From Microbacterium esteraromaticum (GTDB lineage: Bacteria > Actinomycetota > Actinomycetes > Actinomycetales > Microbacteriaceae): a stretch of 64,000 nucleotides of DNA. Where the stretch lies: NCBI RefSeq assembly GCF_014084045.1, contig NZ_CP043732.1:496001-560000 (forward strand), given 5' to 3'. Both the position numbers and the translations under genes were made by a program. Within the stretch, counting starts at the first letter, position 1, and each line of letters opens with the position of its first letter. Below are positions 24,689-32,252 of this stretch, piece after piece. A model generated the notes under the pieces. That model was not told where the DNA came from. It was given only the letters and a program-made list of their open reading frames with translations, and made no database searches.

Positions 24689-26602
24689 TCAGGCGCCGGG
24701 CGACCCCATCCACTCCCGGTACGCGTCGACCGTGAAGGGGCGTCCGAGGAACGCCTCGACCAGGTCCGCGGCATCGCGGCGCCCGCCGGGCTCGAGGATC
24801 TCGCGGCGGTAGCGCGACGCCGACTCCTCGTCGAGCAGGCCGGCGAAGCCGGTGAGCAGGTCACGCGCGATCACGAGGCTCCACTGATACGTGTAGTAGC
24901 AGGACCCGTAGCCGGTGAGATGCCCGAACGACGCGTAGGAGTGCGTGCCCGGCAGGGTGCGCACGGGCGTCGACGTCCGGTACCAGTGGTCGGTCGCCGC
25001 GGCGAGGTCGGCCGGGCGGTCCATGTGCAGGTGGTACGAGACGCGGGCGTGCCCGAGCTGGGTCCGCGTGAGCAGCGCGCGGCCGAACGCCTCCGCCTCC
25101 CGCATCCGCTCGACGAGGTCGGCCGGGATCGGAACCCCGGACTCGTCGGTGGCGAAGGGGGCGAGCACCTCGGCATCCCACACCCACTCCTCGAGCATCT
25201 GACTGGGGGCCTCGACGAAGTCCCACTCGGTGGCGACTCCCGAGAGGGGCGCCCACTCCTGGTCGCCGCCGAGGATGTCGTGCACGAGATGCCCGAACTC
25301 GTGGAAGAACGTCTGCACCTCGCGGTGCTCCATGAGCCCCCGCGGGAAGTTGCACACCAGCGCCGCCTCGGGCAGCACGCGCCCTCGGACGCCCGGAGCG
25401 AGGGGGAAGCAGGCGGCGTGGTTGAACTTGCCCTCGCGCGGGTGCAGATCGAGGTGGATGCGGCCGATCCGCGTCCCCGCCCGCACGACGTCGTACGAGC
25501 GGACATCCTCGTGCCACGTCGGCACGACGACCGGCACGTACTCGATGTCGAACAGCCGGCCGGTGGTCGACAGCAGCCCGCCGAGCACGCGCTCGACGTG
25601 CAGGTGGCGACGCACCTCCTGCGCGTCGACCGCGAAGCGCTCCTCGTGCAGGCGTGCGAGCAGGTAGTGCAGATCGGCGTTCGTCACCTCCGTCGCGTCG
25701 GGGACGTCCTCGCGCAGGCGCGCGAGCAGCAGGTCGTACTCGGCGTCCGCCGCGGCGCGAGTGGCCTCGTCGACCTCGGCGAGGAACGACGCGACGCGGG
25801 CCGACGACCCTGCCATGCGATCCTCGGTCTCGTAGTCCGCCCAGCTGGCGTACCCGAGCAGCTCGGCATGCTGCTGACGCACGTGCAGCAGCTCTGCGAG
25901 CACGGGATCGTTCTCGGGCCAGGCCAGCTCGCTGCGCGCGATGCGCAGCGCCGTGCGGGTGCCGCGGTCGTGCGCATACGTCATCACGGCCATGACGTCG
26001 AGGTTGTCGGTCGAGACGGCGACGAGCCCGTCGTCTCCCACAGGACGGTCGGCGAGGAAGTCCGCCGGAAGGCCGGCCAGATCATCAGGTGCGACGCGGA
26101 TCTCGCGGCGGCCCTCGCGGATGCTGCGGGCGAACGCGACGCCGAGCTCGGTCTCGCGGGCTGCGAGCTCTCGCACGCGCTCGCGGGTCTCGGCATCCCG
26201 ATCCGCGCCGCCACGACGGAAGTCGCGGCGGATCCTCTTGATGAGCCGCGCGGCGTCGGCGTCGAGGCCGGTCGCGTCAGCGGCGGCGAAGACCGCCGCG
26301 AGCTCGGCATCCGTCATCAGCTCGGCGTCCTTCGCCTGCGTCGCGGCAGTGCGAGACTCGGCCCCCTCGCGGACTGCCCGCTCGGGGTGCACCTCGGCGA
26401 GCACCTCGGCCTCGCTGTGGGCGCTGCGCAGTGCGATCTGCAGGTCGTTCCAGAGCTGCAGGATCTCGAGAGCGCTGCGAGAGGTGCCGTCCTTGAGCGC
26501 GGTCACCGCCTCGTCGACCTGTGCGAGGCGCTCGTCGGCGCGGGTGGTCGCGAACGCGAGCCAGGCTTCGGGTGCGGCGGGGAAGGCGATGGGTTCGGTC
26601 AC
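24689..26602 (-). CDS. M3 family zinc metallopeptidase (oligopeptidase)
   Basis: A 637-residue thimet-type oligopeptidase that degrades cytoplasmic peptides. The zinc motif HEFGH occurs in VQTFFHEFGHLVHDILGG, with the third-ligand region EWDFVEAPSQMLEEWVWD about 25 residues later. The C-terminal HSYASFGHLTGYGSCYYTYQ block, with the conserved Tyr and His, is characteristic of M3. The GTG start at 26602 is preceded by TAGGCT with a 7-nt gap (leaderless), and the first residues VTEPIAFPAA fit the family's variable N-terminus. The length is a little below the 680 of E. coli enzymes. Confidence 0.92.
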   Translation of the reverse strand: MTEPIAFPAAPEAWLAFATTRADERLAQVDEAVTALKDGTSRSALEILQLWNDLQIALRSAHSEAEVLAEVHPERAVREGAESRTAATQAKDAELMTDAELAAVFAAADATGLDADAARLIKRIRRDFRRGGADRDAETRERVRELAARETELGVAFARSIREGRREIRVAPDDLAGLPADFLADRPVGDDGLVAVSTDNLDVMAVMTYAHDRGTRTALRIARSELAWPENDPVLAELLHVRQQHAELLGYASWADYETEDRMAGSSARVASFLAEVDEATRAAADAEYDLLLARLREDVPDATEVTNADLHYLLARLHEERFAVDAQEVRRHLHVERVLGGLLSTTGRLFDIEYVPVVVPTWHEDVRSYDVVRAGTRIGRIHLDLHPREGKFNHAACFPLAPGVRGRVLPEAALVCNFPRGLMEHREVQTFFHEFGHLVHDILGGDQEWAPLSGVATEWDFVEAPSQMLEEWVWDAEVLAPFATDESGVPIPADLVERMREAEAFGRALLTRTQLGHARVSYHLHMDRPADLAAATDHWYRTSTPVRTLPGTHSYASFGHLTGYGSCYYTYQWSLVIARDLLTGFAGLLDEESASRYRREILEPGGRRDAADLVEAFLGRPFTVDAYREWMGSPGA

Positions 26603-26671
26603 CCGACCGAGCCTATCCGCGCGACTCGTCCCACGGCGGGTCTCGCCGTCTTCGCCCCTGCCCATCGACGC

Positions 26672-26748
26672 CGCCCCTGCTGATTCACGTTGCTCAGCGG
26701 GGGCGAGGACGCTCAGCGGGGGCGAGGACGCTCAGCGGGGGCGAGGAC
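26672..26748. repeat. Stem-loop followed by three 19-nt tandem repeats
   Basis: A 12-bp stem with one mismatch (26672-26683 with 26694-26705) begins the tract. Units of GCTCAGCGGGGGCGAGGAC follow at 26692-26710, 26711-26729 and 26730-26748, so the right arm overlaps the first unit. The GGGGCGAGG word also occurs in the palindrome at 24551-24600. The tract lies between the APH-fold gene and the M3 peptidase gene. Confidence 0.82.
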
Positions 26749-26755
26749 GCTCAGG

Positions 26756-27688
26756 TCAGAGCGCGGATTCGGCGAGCCACTCGGCGTCGGCGCGGCGGTA
26801 GTCCTCCGCGACGAACTCCTCGGGCACGCTCTCGAGGATGCGGTGCCACGACTCGGCCCTGGCGACGGCTGCGAGGCGGTTCGCCGCGGGCAGAGCCGCG
26901 CGCAGCTCAGCCATCGGGGCGAGGTCGCTCCACACCTCGAGTGCCGCATCGGCGATCGCGAGCACGCGCGGGTCGTTCTCGGAGGCATGGATCGAGCGCG
27001 CGTACACCGCGAGCGGGATGCGCAGGACGGCGAGCGGGGAGGACGCCACGGCGTCGCCGAAGTCGAAGAAGCGGGCCCCGTGGTCACCGACGAAGGCGTT
27101 CGCGTCGTGCAGGTCGTTGTGGTCGAGCGCGAGCGGCAGCCCGAGAGCCGCGACCTGGTCGCCGGCGGCGCCGACGACCTCGACCGCGGCATCCGCCGCC
27201 GCGCGGAACTCCTCCGGGATCCGCCACTCGTCACGCGTCCTGACGAGGTGATCCCGGATGCCGGCGGGATCGAGCACGGTGAGGCGCATGTCATCGACCA
27301 CGGGCACCGAGGTGCGTGCGAGCAGCATCGCGTCGTGCAGCAGGGGCTCCCAACCGACGGCGGCCCCCTCGGCGAGCGCCTCGCGCCAGGTTCTGCCGGC
27401 ATCACGGGTGAGCAGCAGATCGCGCTCCTCGTCGAGTGCCACAGGTTCGACGATGAAGTCGGGCGCGATCCGAGACAGCACCGAGGCGATGCGCGCCTCG
27501 TGCTGCTGACCCGGGCAGTTCTGCTTCACGTAGAAGCACCCGCGCTCGGCATCCACCCGCCACACCCCCGACCAGGGGTGGTCCTTGACCCGCGTCAGCG
27601 CTCGCACCGCGCCGGTGTGCGGCGAGATCCAGTCACGCAGCTCGTGCTCGAAGGCCGTGCTCTTCCAGACCTCGGGCGTCCAGGCCAT
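26756..27688 (-). CDS. Aminoglycoside phosphotransferase (APH)-fold kinase
   Basis: A 310-residue protein with an APH/choline-kinase fold. The catalytic loop LDHNDLHDANAFV matches HxDxxxxN, and RFFDFGDAV is the metal-binding DFG-like motif. The N-terminal lobe shows GVWRVDAERGCFYVKQN with the ATP-binding lysine. Antibiotic resistance need not follow; many homologues phosphorylate metabolites. Its start is 1 nt from the stop codon of the Nudix-like gene, so the two are translated together. Substrate unknown. Confidence 0.82.
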   Translation of the reverse strand: MAWTPEVWKSTAFEHELRDWISPHTGAVRALTRVKDHPWSGVWRVDAERGCFYVKQNCPGQQHEARIASVLSRIAPDFIVEPVALDEERDLLLTRDAGRTWREALAEGAAVGWEPLLHDAMLLARTSVPVVDDMRLTVLDPAGIRDHLVRTRDEWRIPEEFRAAADAAVEVVGAAGDQVAALGLPLALDHNDLHDANAFVGDHGARFFDFGDAVASSPLAVLRIPLAVYARSIHASENDPRVLAIADAALEVWSDLAPMAELRAALPAANRLAAVARAESWHRILESVPEEFVAEDYRRADAEWLAESAL

Positions 27689-27689
27689 C

Positions 27690-28283
27690 TCAGCGCAGCA
27701 GGCCGAGGTGGGCGAGGGCCTGGCGGATGAGGGTGCCGCGGCCGCCCTCCAGGTCTGCGGCGAGCGCGTCGGAAGCCGCCTCCTCCGGCGAGAACCAGGT
27801 GACCTCGAGCGCGTCCTGGCGCGGCTCGCAGGTGCCCGTCACCGGCACGACGAACGCGAGGGACACGGCGTGCTGACGGTCGTCGTGGAACGCGCTGACG
27901 CCGGGGATCGGGAAGTACTCGGCAACCGCGAACGGCGCAGGCGAGGCCGGAAGCAGCGGGAACGCCATCGGCCCGAGATCGTTCTCGACATGACGGAACA
28001 GCGCGTCGCGGATCGTCTCGCCGTAGCGCACCCGGCCCGACACGATCGTGCGGGTGATCTCGCCCAGTGGCGTGGAGCGCAGCAGCACGCCTATCGAGGT
28101 GACCTGGCCCGATCCGTCCGTGATGACGGGGATGGCCTCCACATACAGCATCGGCAGGCGGCGGCGCGCCTCTTCGAGTTCGATGTCGGTGAGCCAGCCC
28201 GGGTTCGCGTCGACCGGGCGCGCGCCGTCGAAGCCGAAGTCGTCGTCGGGCTCGGGGCCGGGATCAGGTGTGCGCACCGCCAT
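27690..28283 (-). CDS. Nudix-like protein of the DUF4916 type
   Basis: A 197-residue protein that matches the actinobacterial DUF4916 proteins: PDPGPEPDDDFGFDG, NPGWLTDIELEEARRRLP, YFPIPGVSAFHDDRQHAVSLAFVVPV, and DALEVTWFSPEEA. A Nudix-box-like segment, GRVRYGETIRDALFRHVENDLG, is visible but the REUxEE core is changed to RHVEND. Hydrolysis by the standard Nudix mechanism is therefore doubtful. TAGAAA lies 6 nt before the ATG, so it may be leaderless. It forms a tight two-gene unit with the APH-fold kinase and diverges from an esterase. Confidence 0.75.
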   Translation of the reverse strand: MAVRTPDPGPEPDDDFGFDGARPVDANPGWLTDIELEEARRRLPMLYVEAIPVITDGSGQVTSIGVLLRSTPLGEITRTIVSGRVRYGETIRDALFRHVENDLGPMAFPLLPASPAPFAVAEYFPIPGVSAFHDDRQHAVSLAFVVPVTGTCEPRQDALEVTWFSPEEAASDALAADLEGGRGTLIRQALAHLGLLR

Positions 28284-28327
28284 GGCTCTTTTCTACCAGC
28301 GTCAGACGGTGCTGGCAGGATGTCAGC

Positions 28328-28984
28328 GTGACCGTCTCGATCGATTCCTCCGTGACCCTGTGGTCGCCCGAGCCGCGCGAGGGCAAGCCCCTGCTGGTGC
28401 TGCTGCACGGCTATGGCGCAGACGAGCGCGACCTGTTCGGGCTGATCCCCTACCTGCCGGAGGGGATCGCGGTCGCCGCGGTCGCGGCTCCGCTCACCCC
28501 GCCCTGGCCGATGCCCGGTCGGTCGTGGTACGCGATCGATTCGCTGAACACGCGGGATGCCGCGGGAATCACCCTCGCGGCCGAGGCGCTGCTCGCGTGG
28601 CTCGAGGGCGCGGCCGCCGACGCGCCGTCCGTCGCGCTGCTGGGTTTCTCACAGGGCGCGGCGGTCTCTCTGCAGGCGCTGCGTCTCGATCCCTCGCGGG
28701 TCGACGCGGTCGTGGCGCTGAGCGGCTACGCGGCGCCAGGGGAGCTGCCGCACGACGCGGTGCTGCAGGAGCAGCGTCCGCCCGTGTTCTGGGGACGAGG
28801 CACGCACGACGACGTCATCCCCGTACCGCTCATCGATCACACCGCGCAGTGGCTGCCGGCGCACGCCGCACTGTCGGGCCGCGTCTACCAGGGTCTGACG
28901 CACTCGATCTCGGAGCAGGAGCTCGCCGACGTGCACGTCTTCCTGACGCAGTGGAAGGACTCGGCCGAGAAGAAGGCCTCCTGA
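28328..28984 (+). CDS. Phospholipase/carboxylesterase family alpha/beta hydrolase
   Basis: A 218-residue hydrolase of the acyl-protein thioesterase/YpfH type. LLVLLHGYGADERDLFGLIPYL gives the HGYG oxyanion region, VALLGFSQGAAVSLQ carries the nucleophile Ser in GFSQG, VFWGRGTHDDVIPV supplies the Asp, and GLTHSISEQELADV the His. The length and order fit this compact family. The GTG at 28328 follows CAGGAT by 6 nt; an in-frame ATG at 28283 exists but overlaps the divergent Nudix start. The enzyme hydrolyses carboxylic or thioesters of unknown origin. Confidence 0.85.
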   Translation: MTVSIDSSVTLWSPEPREGKPLLVLLHGYGADERDLFGLIPYLPEGIAVAAVAAPLTPPWPMPGRSWYAIDSLNTRDAAGITLAAEALLAWLEGAAADAPSVALLGFSQGAAVSLQALRLDPSRVDAVVALSGYAAPGELPHDAVLQEQRPPVFWGRGTHDDVIPVPLIDHTAQWLPAHAALSGRVYQGLTHSISEQELADVHVFLTQWKDSAEKKAS

Positions 28985-28999
28985 CGCGACACGCCCGGG

Positions 29000-29227
29000 T
29001 TGCGCGTCTGCCTGCTCGCCGGTAAAGTCGCAGAGTCCTGTCCGCCGTGTCTGGAAGTCCATTGATCTGATTCGTCGCCTCTCCGCGTAAACATCCACGC
29101 GCTGATCCGACGAACCCGCCTTCCGGCAGGACCTGCTCCGCAGTCGAGCCTTCGACGTCGTCTCCGACGTCTCTTCCGAAGCTCGCGCGTCGGCATCCGC
29201 GCACCCGCACACTTCCGGGAGTCGCTC
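29000..29227 (+). promoter_or_regulatory. Promoter and long structured leader of the ABC-F gene
   Basis: A -35 TTGCGC (29000-29005) and -10 TAAAGT (29023-29028) are 17 bp apart, giving a leader of about 190 nt, the longest in the window. The leader contains a perfect 7-bp stem (29154-29160 with 29165-29171) and two short reading frames: a GTG at 29047 encoding MSGSPLI, and an overlapping frame that ends at 29090 after LIRRLSA. Such leaders before ABC-F resistance genes commonly act by ribosome-stalling attenuation; here that is inference. Confidence 0.5.
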
Positions 29228-30850
29228 ATGTCATCACCGAACACCTTCACCACTGCCGCCGTCACGCTCGACCGGGTCTCCTTCGCGTGGCCTGACGGCA
29301 CCGTCGCGCTCGACGCCGTATCCGGTTCCTTCGGGTCGGGCCGCACCGGCCTGGTCGGCCGCAACGGCGCCGGCAAATCGACGCTGCTGCGCCTGATCGC
29401 CGGCGAGCTCGCCCCTGCCTCCGGTCAGGTGCTGCACTCGGATCAGGTCGCGTACCTGCCGCAGCGGCTCACGCTCGACACCGACCGTCGCGTCGCCGAA
29501 CTGCTCGGCATCGCGGCGCCGCTCGACGCCGTGCGCGCGATCACCGCGGGCGATGTCGATCCGATGCACTTCGACGCCGTGGGCGATGACTGGGACATCG
29601 AGGCGCGCGCCCAGGCATCCCTCGCCGAAGCCGGACTCGACCCGTCGTTCCTCGACCGCACGGTCGGCGAGCTCTCGGGCGGGGAGGCGGTGCTCGTGGC
29701 GGTCGCCGGCATCCGCCTGCGGCGCGCGCCGATCACCCTGCTCGACGAGCCCACCAACAATCTCGACCGCGAGGCCCGGGCTCGGCTCGCCGAGTTGGTG
29801 CGCCTCTGGAAGGGCGCGCTGATCGTGGTGAGCCACGACGTCTCGCTTCTCGAGCTGATGGACGACACCGCCGAGATCTACGGCAGCGAGCTGAGCGTCT
29901 TCGGCGGTCCGTACTCGGAGTGGCGGGCGTGGCTGGATGCCGAGCAGGGCGCCGCGCGTCAGGCCGAGCGCGACGCCGCGCAGGCGTACAAGAAGGAGAA
30001 GCGGCAGCGGATCGAGGCAGAGGCGAAGCTCGCCACCCGCGCGCAGGTCGCGAGGAAGGCGTTCGACGAGAAGCGGGTGCCGAAGATCATCGCCAACGGC
30101 CGCAAGATGGCCGCACAGGTCTCGGCCGGCCGCCTGCGCACCGAGGTGCGCGGCAAGGAGGACTCCGCCCACCAGGCGCTCGACGCCGCCGGACGGCGGG
30201 TGCGCGATGACGACACCATGAAGATCGAGCTGCCGGATCCGGGCATGTCCGCCTCGCGACGCATCGCCACGATCGGCGACGGGGAGCGCACGTGGATCGT
30301 GCAGGGCCCAGAGCGGGTGGCGCTGATCGGCCGCAACGGGGTCGGCAAGACGACCCTGCTGCGCCGGCTGGTGACGGATGCCGCGGCGTCCGGGTTCCCG
30401 ATGAACCCTGAGCTGGTCGCGCAAGCGCACACCGACCGGATCGGCTACCTGTCGCAGAGGATCGACGGGCTCGACGACCACGCGTCGGTGGTGCAGAACA
30501 TCGCCGCAGCCGCGCCGCACGTGCCCGACAAGGAGCTGCGCAACCGGCTGGCGCGCTTCCTGATTCGAGGGGCGGCCATGGATCGGCCCGTCGGGGCGCT
30601 CTCGGGCGGCGAGCGGTTCCGGGTCGCGCTGGCGAAGCTGCTGCTCGCCGATCCGGCACCGCACCTGGTGGTGCTCGACGAGCCGACCAACAACCTCGAC
30701 CTCGACACGGTCGACCAGCTGGTCGAGGCGCTGCGCGCCTACCGCGGTGCCGTGCTGATCGTCAGTCACGACGACGCGTTCCTCGCGCGGCTGGGGCTGG
30801 ATCTCACCCTCGAGCTGGACGCCGAAGGCTACCTCGCGCAGATCGGGTGA
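29228..30850 (+). CDS. ABC-F family ATP-binding protein (ribosome protection type)
   Basis: A 540-residue protein with two ABC ATPase domains and no membrane segment. Domain 1 has Walker A GRNGAGKST, signature LSGGE and Walker B LLDEPTNNLD. Domain 2 has GRNGVGKTT, LSGGERFRVALAKLLL and VVLDEPTNNLD. The linker (about 235-310) is a charged Lys/Arg/Glu helix pair typical of ABC-F. Members act on the ribosome, some giving resistance to macrolides, lincosamides or pleuromutilins. A long leader precedes it, which favours inducible antibiotic response over housekeeping EttA-like function, but that is inference. Confidence 0.88.
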   Translation: MSSPNTFTTAAVTLDRVSFAWPDGTVALDAVSGSFGSGRTGLVGRNGAGKSTLLRLIAGELAPASGQVLHSDQVAYLPQRLTLDTDRRVAELLGIAAPLDAVRAITAGDVDPMHFDAVGDDWDIEARAQASLAEAGLDPSFLDRTVGELSGGEAVLVAVAGIRLRRAPITLLDEPTNNLDREARARLAELVRLWKGALIVVSHDVSLLELMDDTAEIYGSELSVFGGPYSEWRAWLDAEQGAARQAERDAAQAYKKEKRQRIEAEAKLATRAQVARKAFDEKRVPKIIANGRKMAAQVSAGRLRTEVRGKEDSAHQALDAAGRRVRDDDTMKIELPDPGMSASRRIATIGDGERTWIVQGPERVALIGRNGVGKTTLLRRLVTDAAASGFPMNPELVAQAHTDRIGYLSQRIDGLDDHASVVQNIAAAAPHVPDKELRNRLARFLIRGAAMDRPVGALSGGERFRVALAKLLLADPAPHLVVLDEPTNNLDLDTVDQLVEALRAYRGAVLIVSHDDAFLARLGLDLTLELDAEGYLAQIG

Positions 30851-30889
30851 GGGTTTCGCAGCGCGGTTCTGGTGGGCAGGATGGGAGGC

Positions 30890-31072
30890 ATGACACCTCT
30901 CGTCCGCCCCCGCCAAGACCGCGTGATCGCCGGCGTCTGCTCGGCCGTGGCGCGACGGTTCGACCTCAGCCCGACGACCATGCGCGTGGTCACGGTGCTG
31001 GCAGTGCTCTTCGCGGGCCTGTCGATCTGGGCCTACGTGCTGCTCTGGATCATCGTCCCGAACGAGTTCTGA
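30890..31072 (+). CDS. Short PspC domain membrane protein
   Basis: A 60-residue PspC-type protein. LVRPRQDRVIAGVCSAVARRFDLSPTTMRVV is the PspC signature and VLAVLFAGLSIWAYVLLWIIVP the membrane helix. Stand-alone PspC proteins are thought to sit in the inner membrane and sense envelope stress. The ATG at 30890 was chosen; in-frame GTG 30872 and ATG 30881 are alternatives that would add 3-6 residues. It lies 39 bp after the ABC-F gene and its stop is 4 bp from the convergent neighbour. Confidence 0.8.
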   Translation: MTPLVRPRQDRVIAGVCSAVARRFDLSPTTMRVVTVLAVLFAGLSIWAYVLLWIIVPNEF

Positions 31073-31075
31073 GGC

Positions 31076-31486
31076 TCAGCGGCGCCGGCTCGAGCGCATG
31101 GCCCTCGTGTGCGCGATCGCGGGGTCGGCGGCGAGCGCCGCGTACTCCGCGGAGTCGCGCGGGAAGAGGGCGACCCGGCCATGCTCGTCGTGGTGCGTGC
31201 CCCAGCCGTAGCGCTTGCCCAGGGGCGATGCCCGCAGGCACGCCTGCCCCTTCGAGAAGAACTCGGCTCTGGCGTCCACGTCGCTCGGGTCGATGCCCTT
31301 GCGCAGGGCGTGCGTCTCGAACAGCACGTCGTCGGAGGTGCGGGTGTACGGCTCTTCGCTGAGCAGCCGGTAGTGCAGTGCGGCGATCGACAGGTTCTCG
31401 GCGATCGGCGGCTCGACGCCGTACTCGGCCGGACAGTCCTCGCTGACCTCGATGAAGGTGCTGGTGTAGTTCGTCGTGTGCGCCAT
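31076..31486 (-). CDS. DUF6157 family-like protein
   Basis: A 136-residue protein that begins AHTTNYTSTFIEVSEDCPAEYG and continues TIAxLxYRLL (here SIAALHYRLLSEEPYTRTSDDVLFETHALR), then GQACLRASPLGKRYGWGTHHDEHGRVALFP. This matches a widespread small bacterial family filed as DUF6157. No membrane segment or known motif is seen. The ATG at 31486 has no clear ribosome site. Function unknown. Confidence 0.7.
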   Translation of the reverse strand: MAHTTNYTSTFIEVSEDCPAEYGVEPPIAENLSIAALHYRLLSEEPYTRTSDDVLFETHALRKGIDPSDVDARAEFFSKGQACLRASPLGKRYGWGTHHDEHGRVALFPRDSAEYAALAADPAIAHTRAMRSSRRR

Positions 31487-31500
31487 GCCGCCAGCATCCC

Positions 31501-31526
31501 CTACCCCTCTGACGTTGTCGAGAGCA
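31501..31526 (+). repeat. Promoter-like 26-nt direct repeat, copy 1
   Basis: This 26-nt segment, starting CTACCCCTCT and ending TCGAGAGCA, recurs at 32185-32210 with one mismatch. It contains a -35-like TTGTCG (31515-31520). Seventeen bp later comes CAGAAT (31538-31543), 6 nt before the ATG at 31550. The second copy precedes the lhr gene. Confidence 0.7.
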
Positions 31527-31549
31527 GCTCGCGGCTCCAGAATGGAGCC

Positions 31550-32161
31550 ATGTCGCGCAATCCCATGGCGTTCCCGCTGAGCCCGCAGGAAGTGGGCGCG
31601 CTCAAGGCACGCCTGTCTGCGGATCCCCACGACGAGGCGGCGCGCCGGGAGCTGGTCGACCGGTACCGTCGAACGGGAGACAACGATCAGGCCGGTCGCT
31701 ACGCGATCGCGATCGATGGGCTCGCGACGATCGTCGAGCTGCGCGCGTACAAGGCGATGCTGACGGGCCTGGGGGTGGGAGCCGACGATCGCCAGCTCGC
31801 GCGCCTCAGCCGACTGCCTGCCGGGCACGAGGCGATAGCCCGGGCTCGTCGCCTGCTCGACGCCGCTGCCGAGCCCCCGTCCGAGACGCTGAGCGTCAAG
31901 ATCGCGTCTGTCGCGTGGTGGACTTTCGGCGGTGCGGTTGCGATCACCCTGATATGGACATATTTCTCCACGCTTTCGGGTGACCCGGCTGCGCAGAGCA
32001 CGGCTCGGATCCTCGGCGGGCTCTCGCTGTGCGTGCTCGCCGTGGCGGGGGCGTCGTCATGCCTCGCGTATCTGTCTCGGCGTGAGCGGCTTCGAGCGGT
32101 ACCCGACGGACTGCTGAGCGTCGTAGCCGCAGTTCTCGCCGCTCTCCAGCTCACCCGCTGA
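31550..32161 (+). CDS. Membrane protein with N-terminal repeat-like helices, unknown function
   Basis: A 203-residue protein. The N-terminal half is soluble and helical; DPHDEAARRELVDRYRRTGDNDQAGRY looks like a TPR helix pair and is reminiscent of proteins filed as DUF6584, which I hold only weakly. Three hydrophobic stretches follow (TFGGAVAITLIWTYFSTL, GGLSLCVLAVAGASSCLAYL and LLSVVAAVLAALQL). The ATG at 31550 lies 6 nt after CAGAAT, so it may be leaderless. An in-frame ATG at 31565 is possible. It reads towards lhr with a 91-bp gap that carries a repeat of its own promoter-like segment. Confidence 0.6.
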   Translation: MSRNPMAFPLSPQEVGALKARLSADPHDEAARRELVDRYRRTGDNDQAGRYAIAIDGLATIVELRAYKAMLTGLGVGADDRQLARLSRLPAGHEAIARARRLLDAAAEPPSETLSVKIASVAWWTFGGAVAITLIWTYFSTLSGDPAAQSTARILGGLSLCVLAVAGASSCLAYLSRRERLRAVPDGLLSVVAAVLAALQLTR

Positions 32162-32184
32162 CACCTGCGCCGCCTCAGGCGTCT

Positions 32185-32210
32185 CTACCCCTCCGACGTT
32201 GTCGAGAGCA
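32185..32210 (+). repeat. Promoter-like 26-nt direct repeat, copy 2
   Basis: Same as 31501-31526 except for one base. It places TTGTCG 17 bp before CAGTGT, 36 nt upstream of the lhr ATG. The duplication suggests that both genes share one promoter type or that a segment was copied between them. Confidence 0.65.
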
Positions 32211-32252
32211 AGCCACCCGAGCAGTGTCCGGGGCCTGGCGCATGATGGAGGG

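Noticed and set aside
26756..27688. APH-fold gene as an antibiotic-resistance kinase
   Set aside because: Only the general kinase motifs are visible; its operon partner is a Nudix-like protein, so a metabolic substrate is equally likely.
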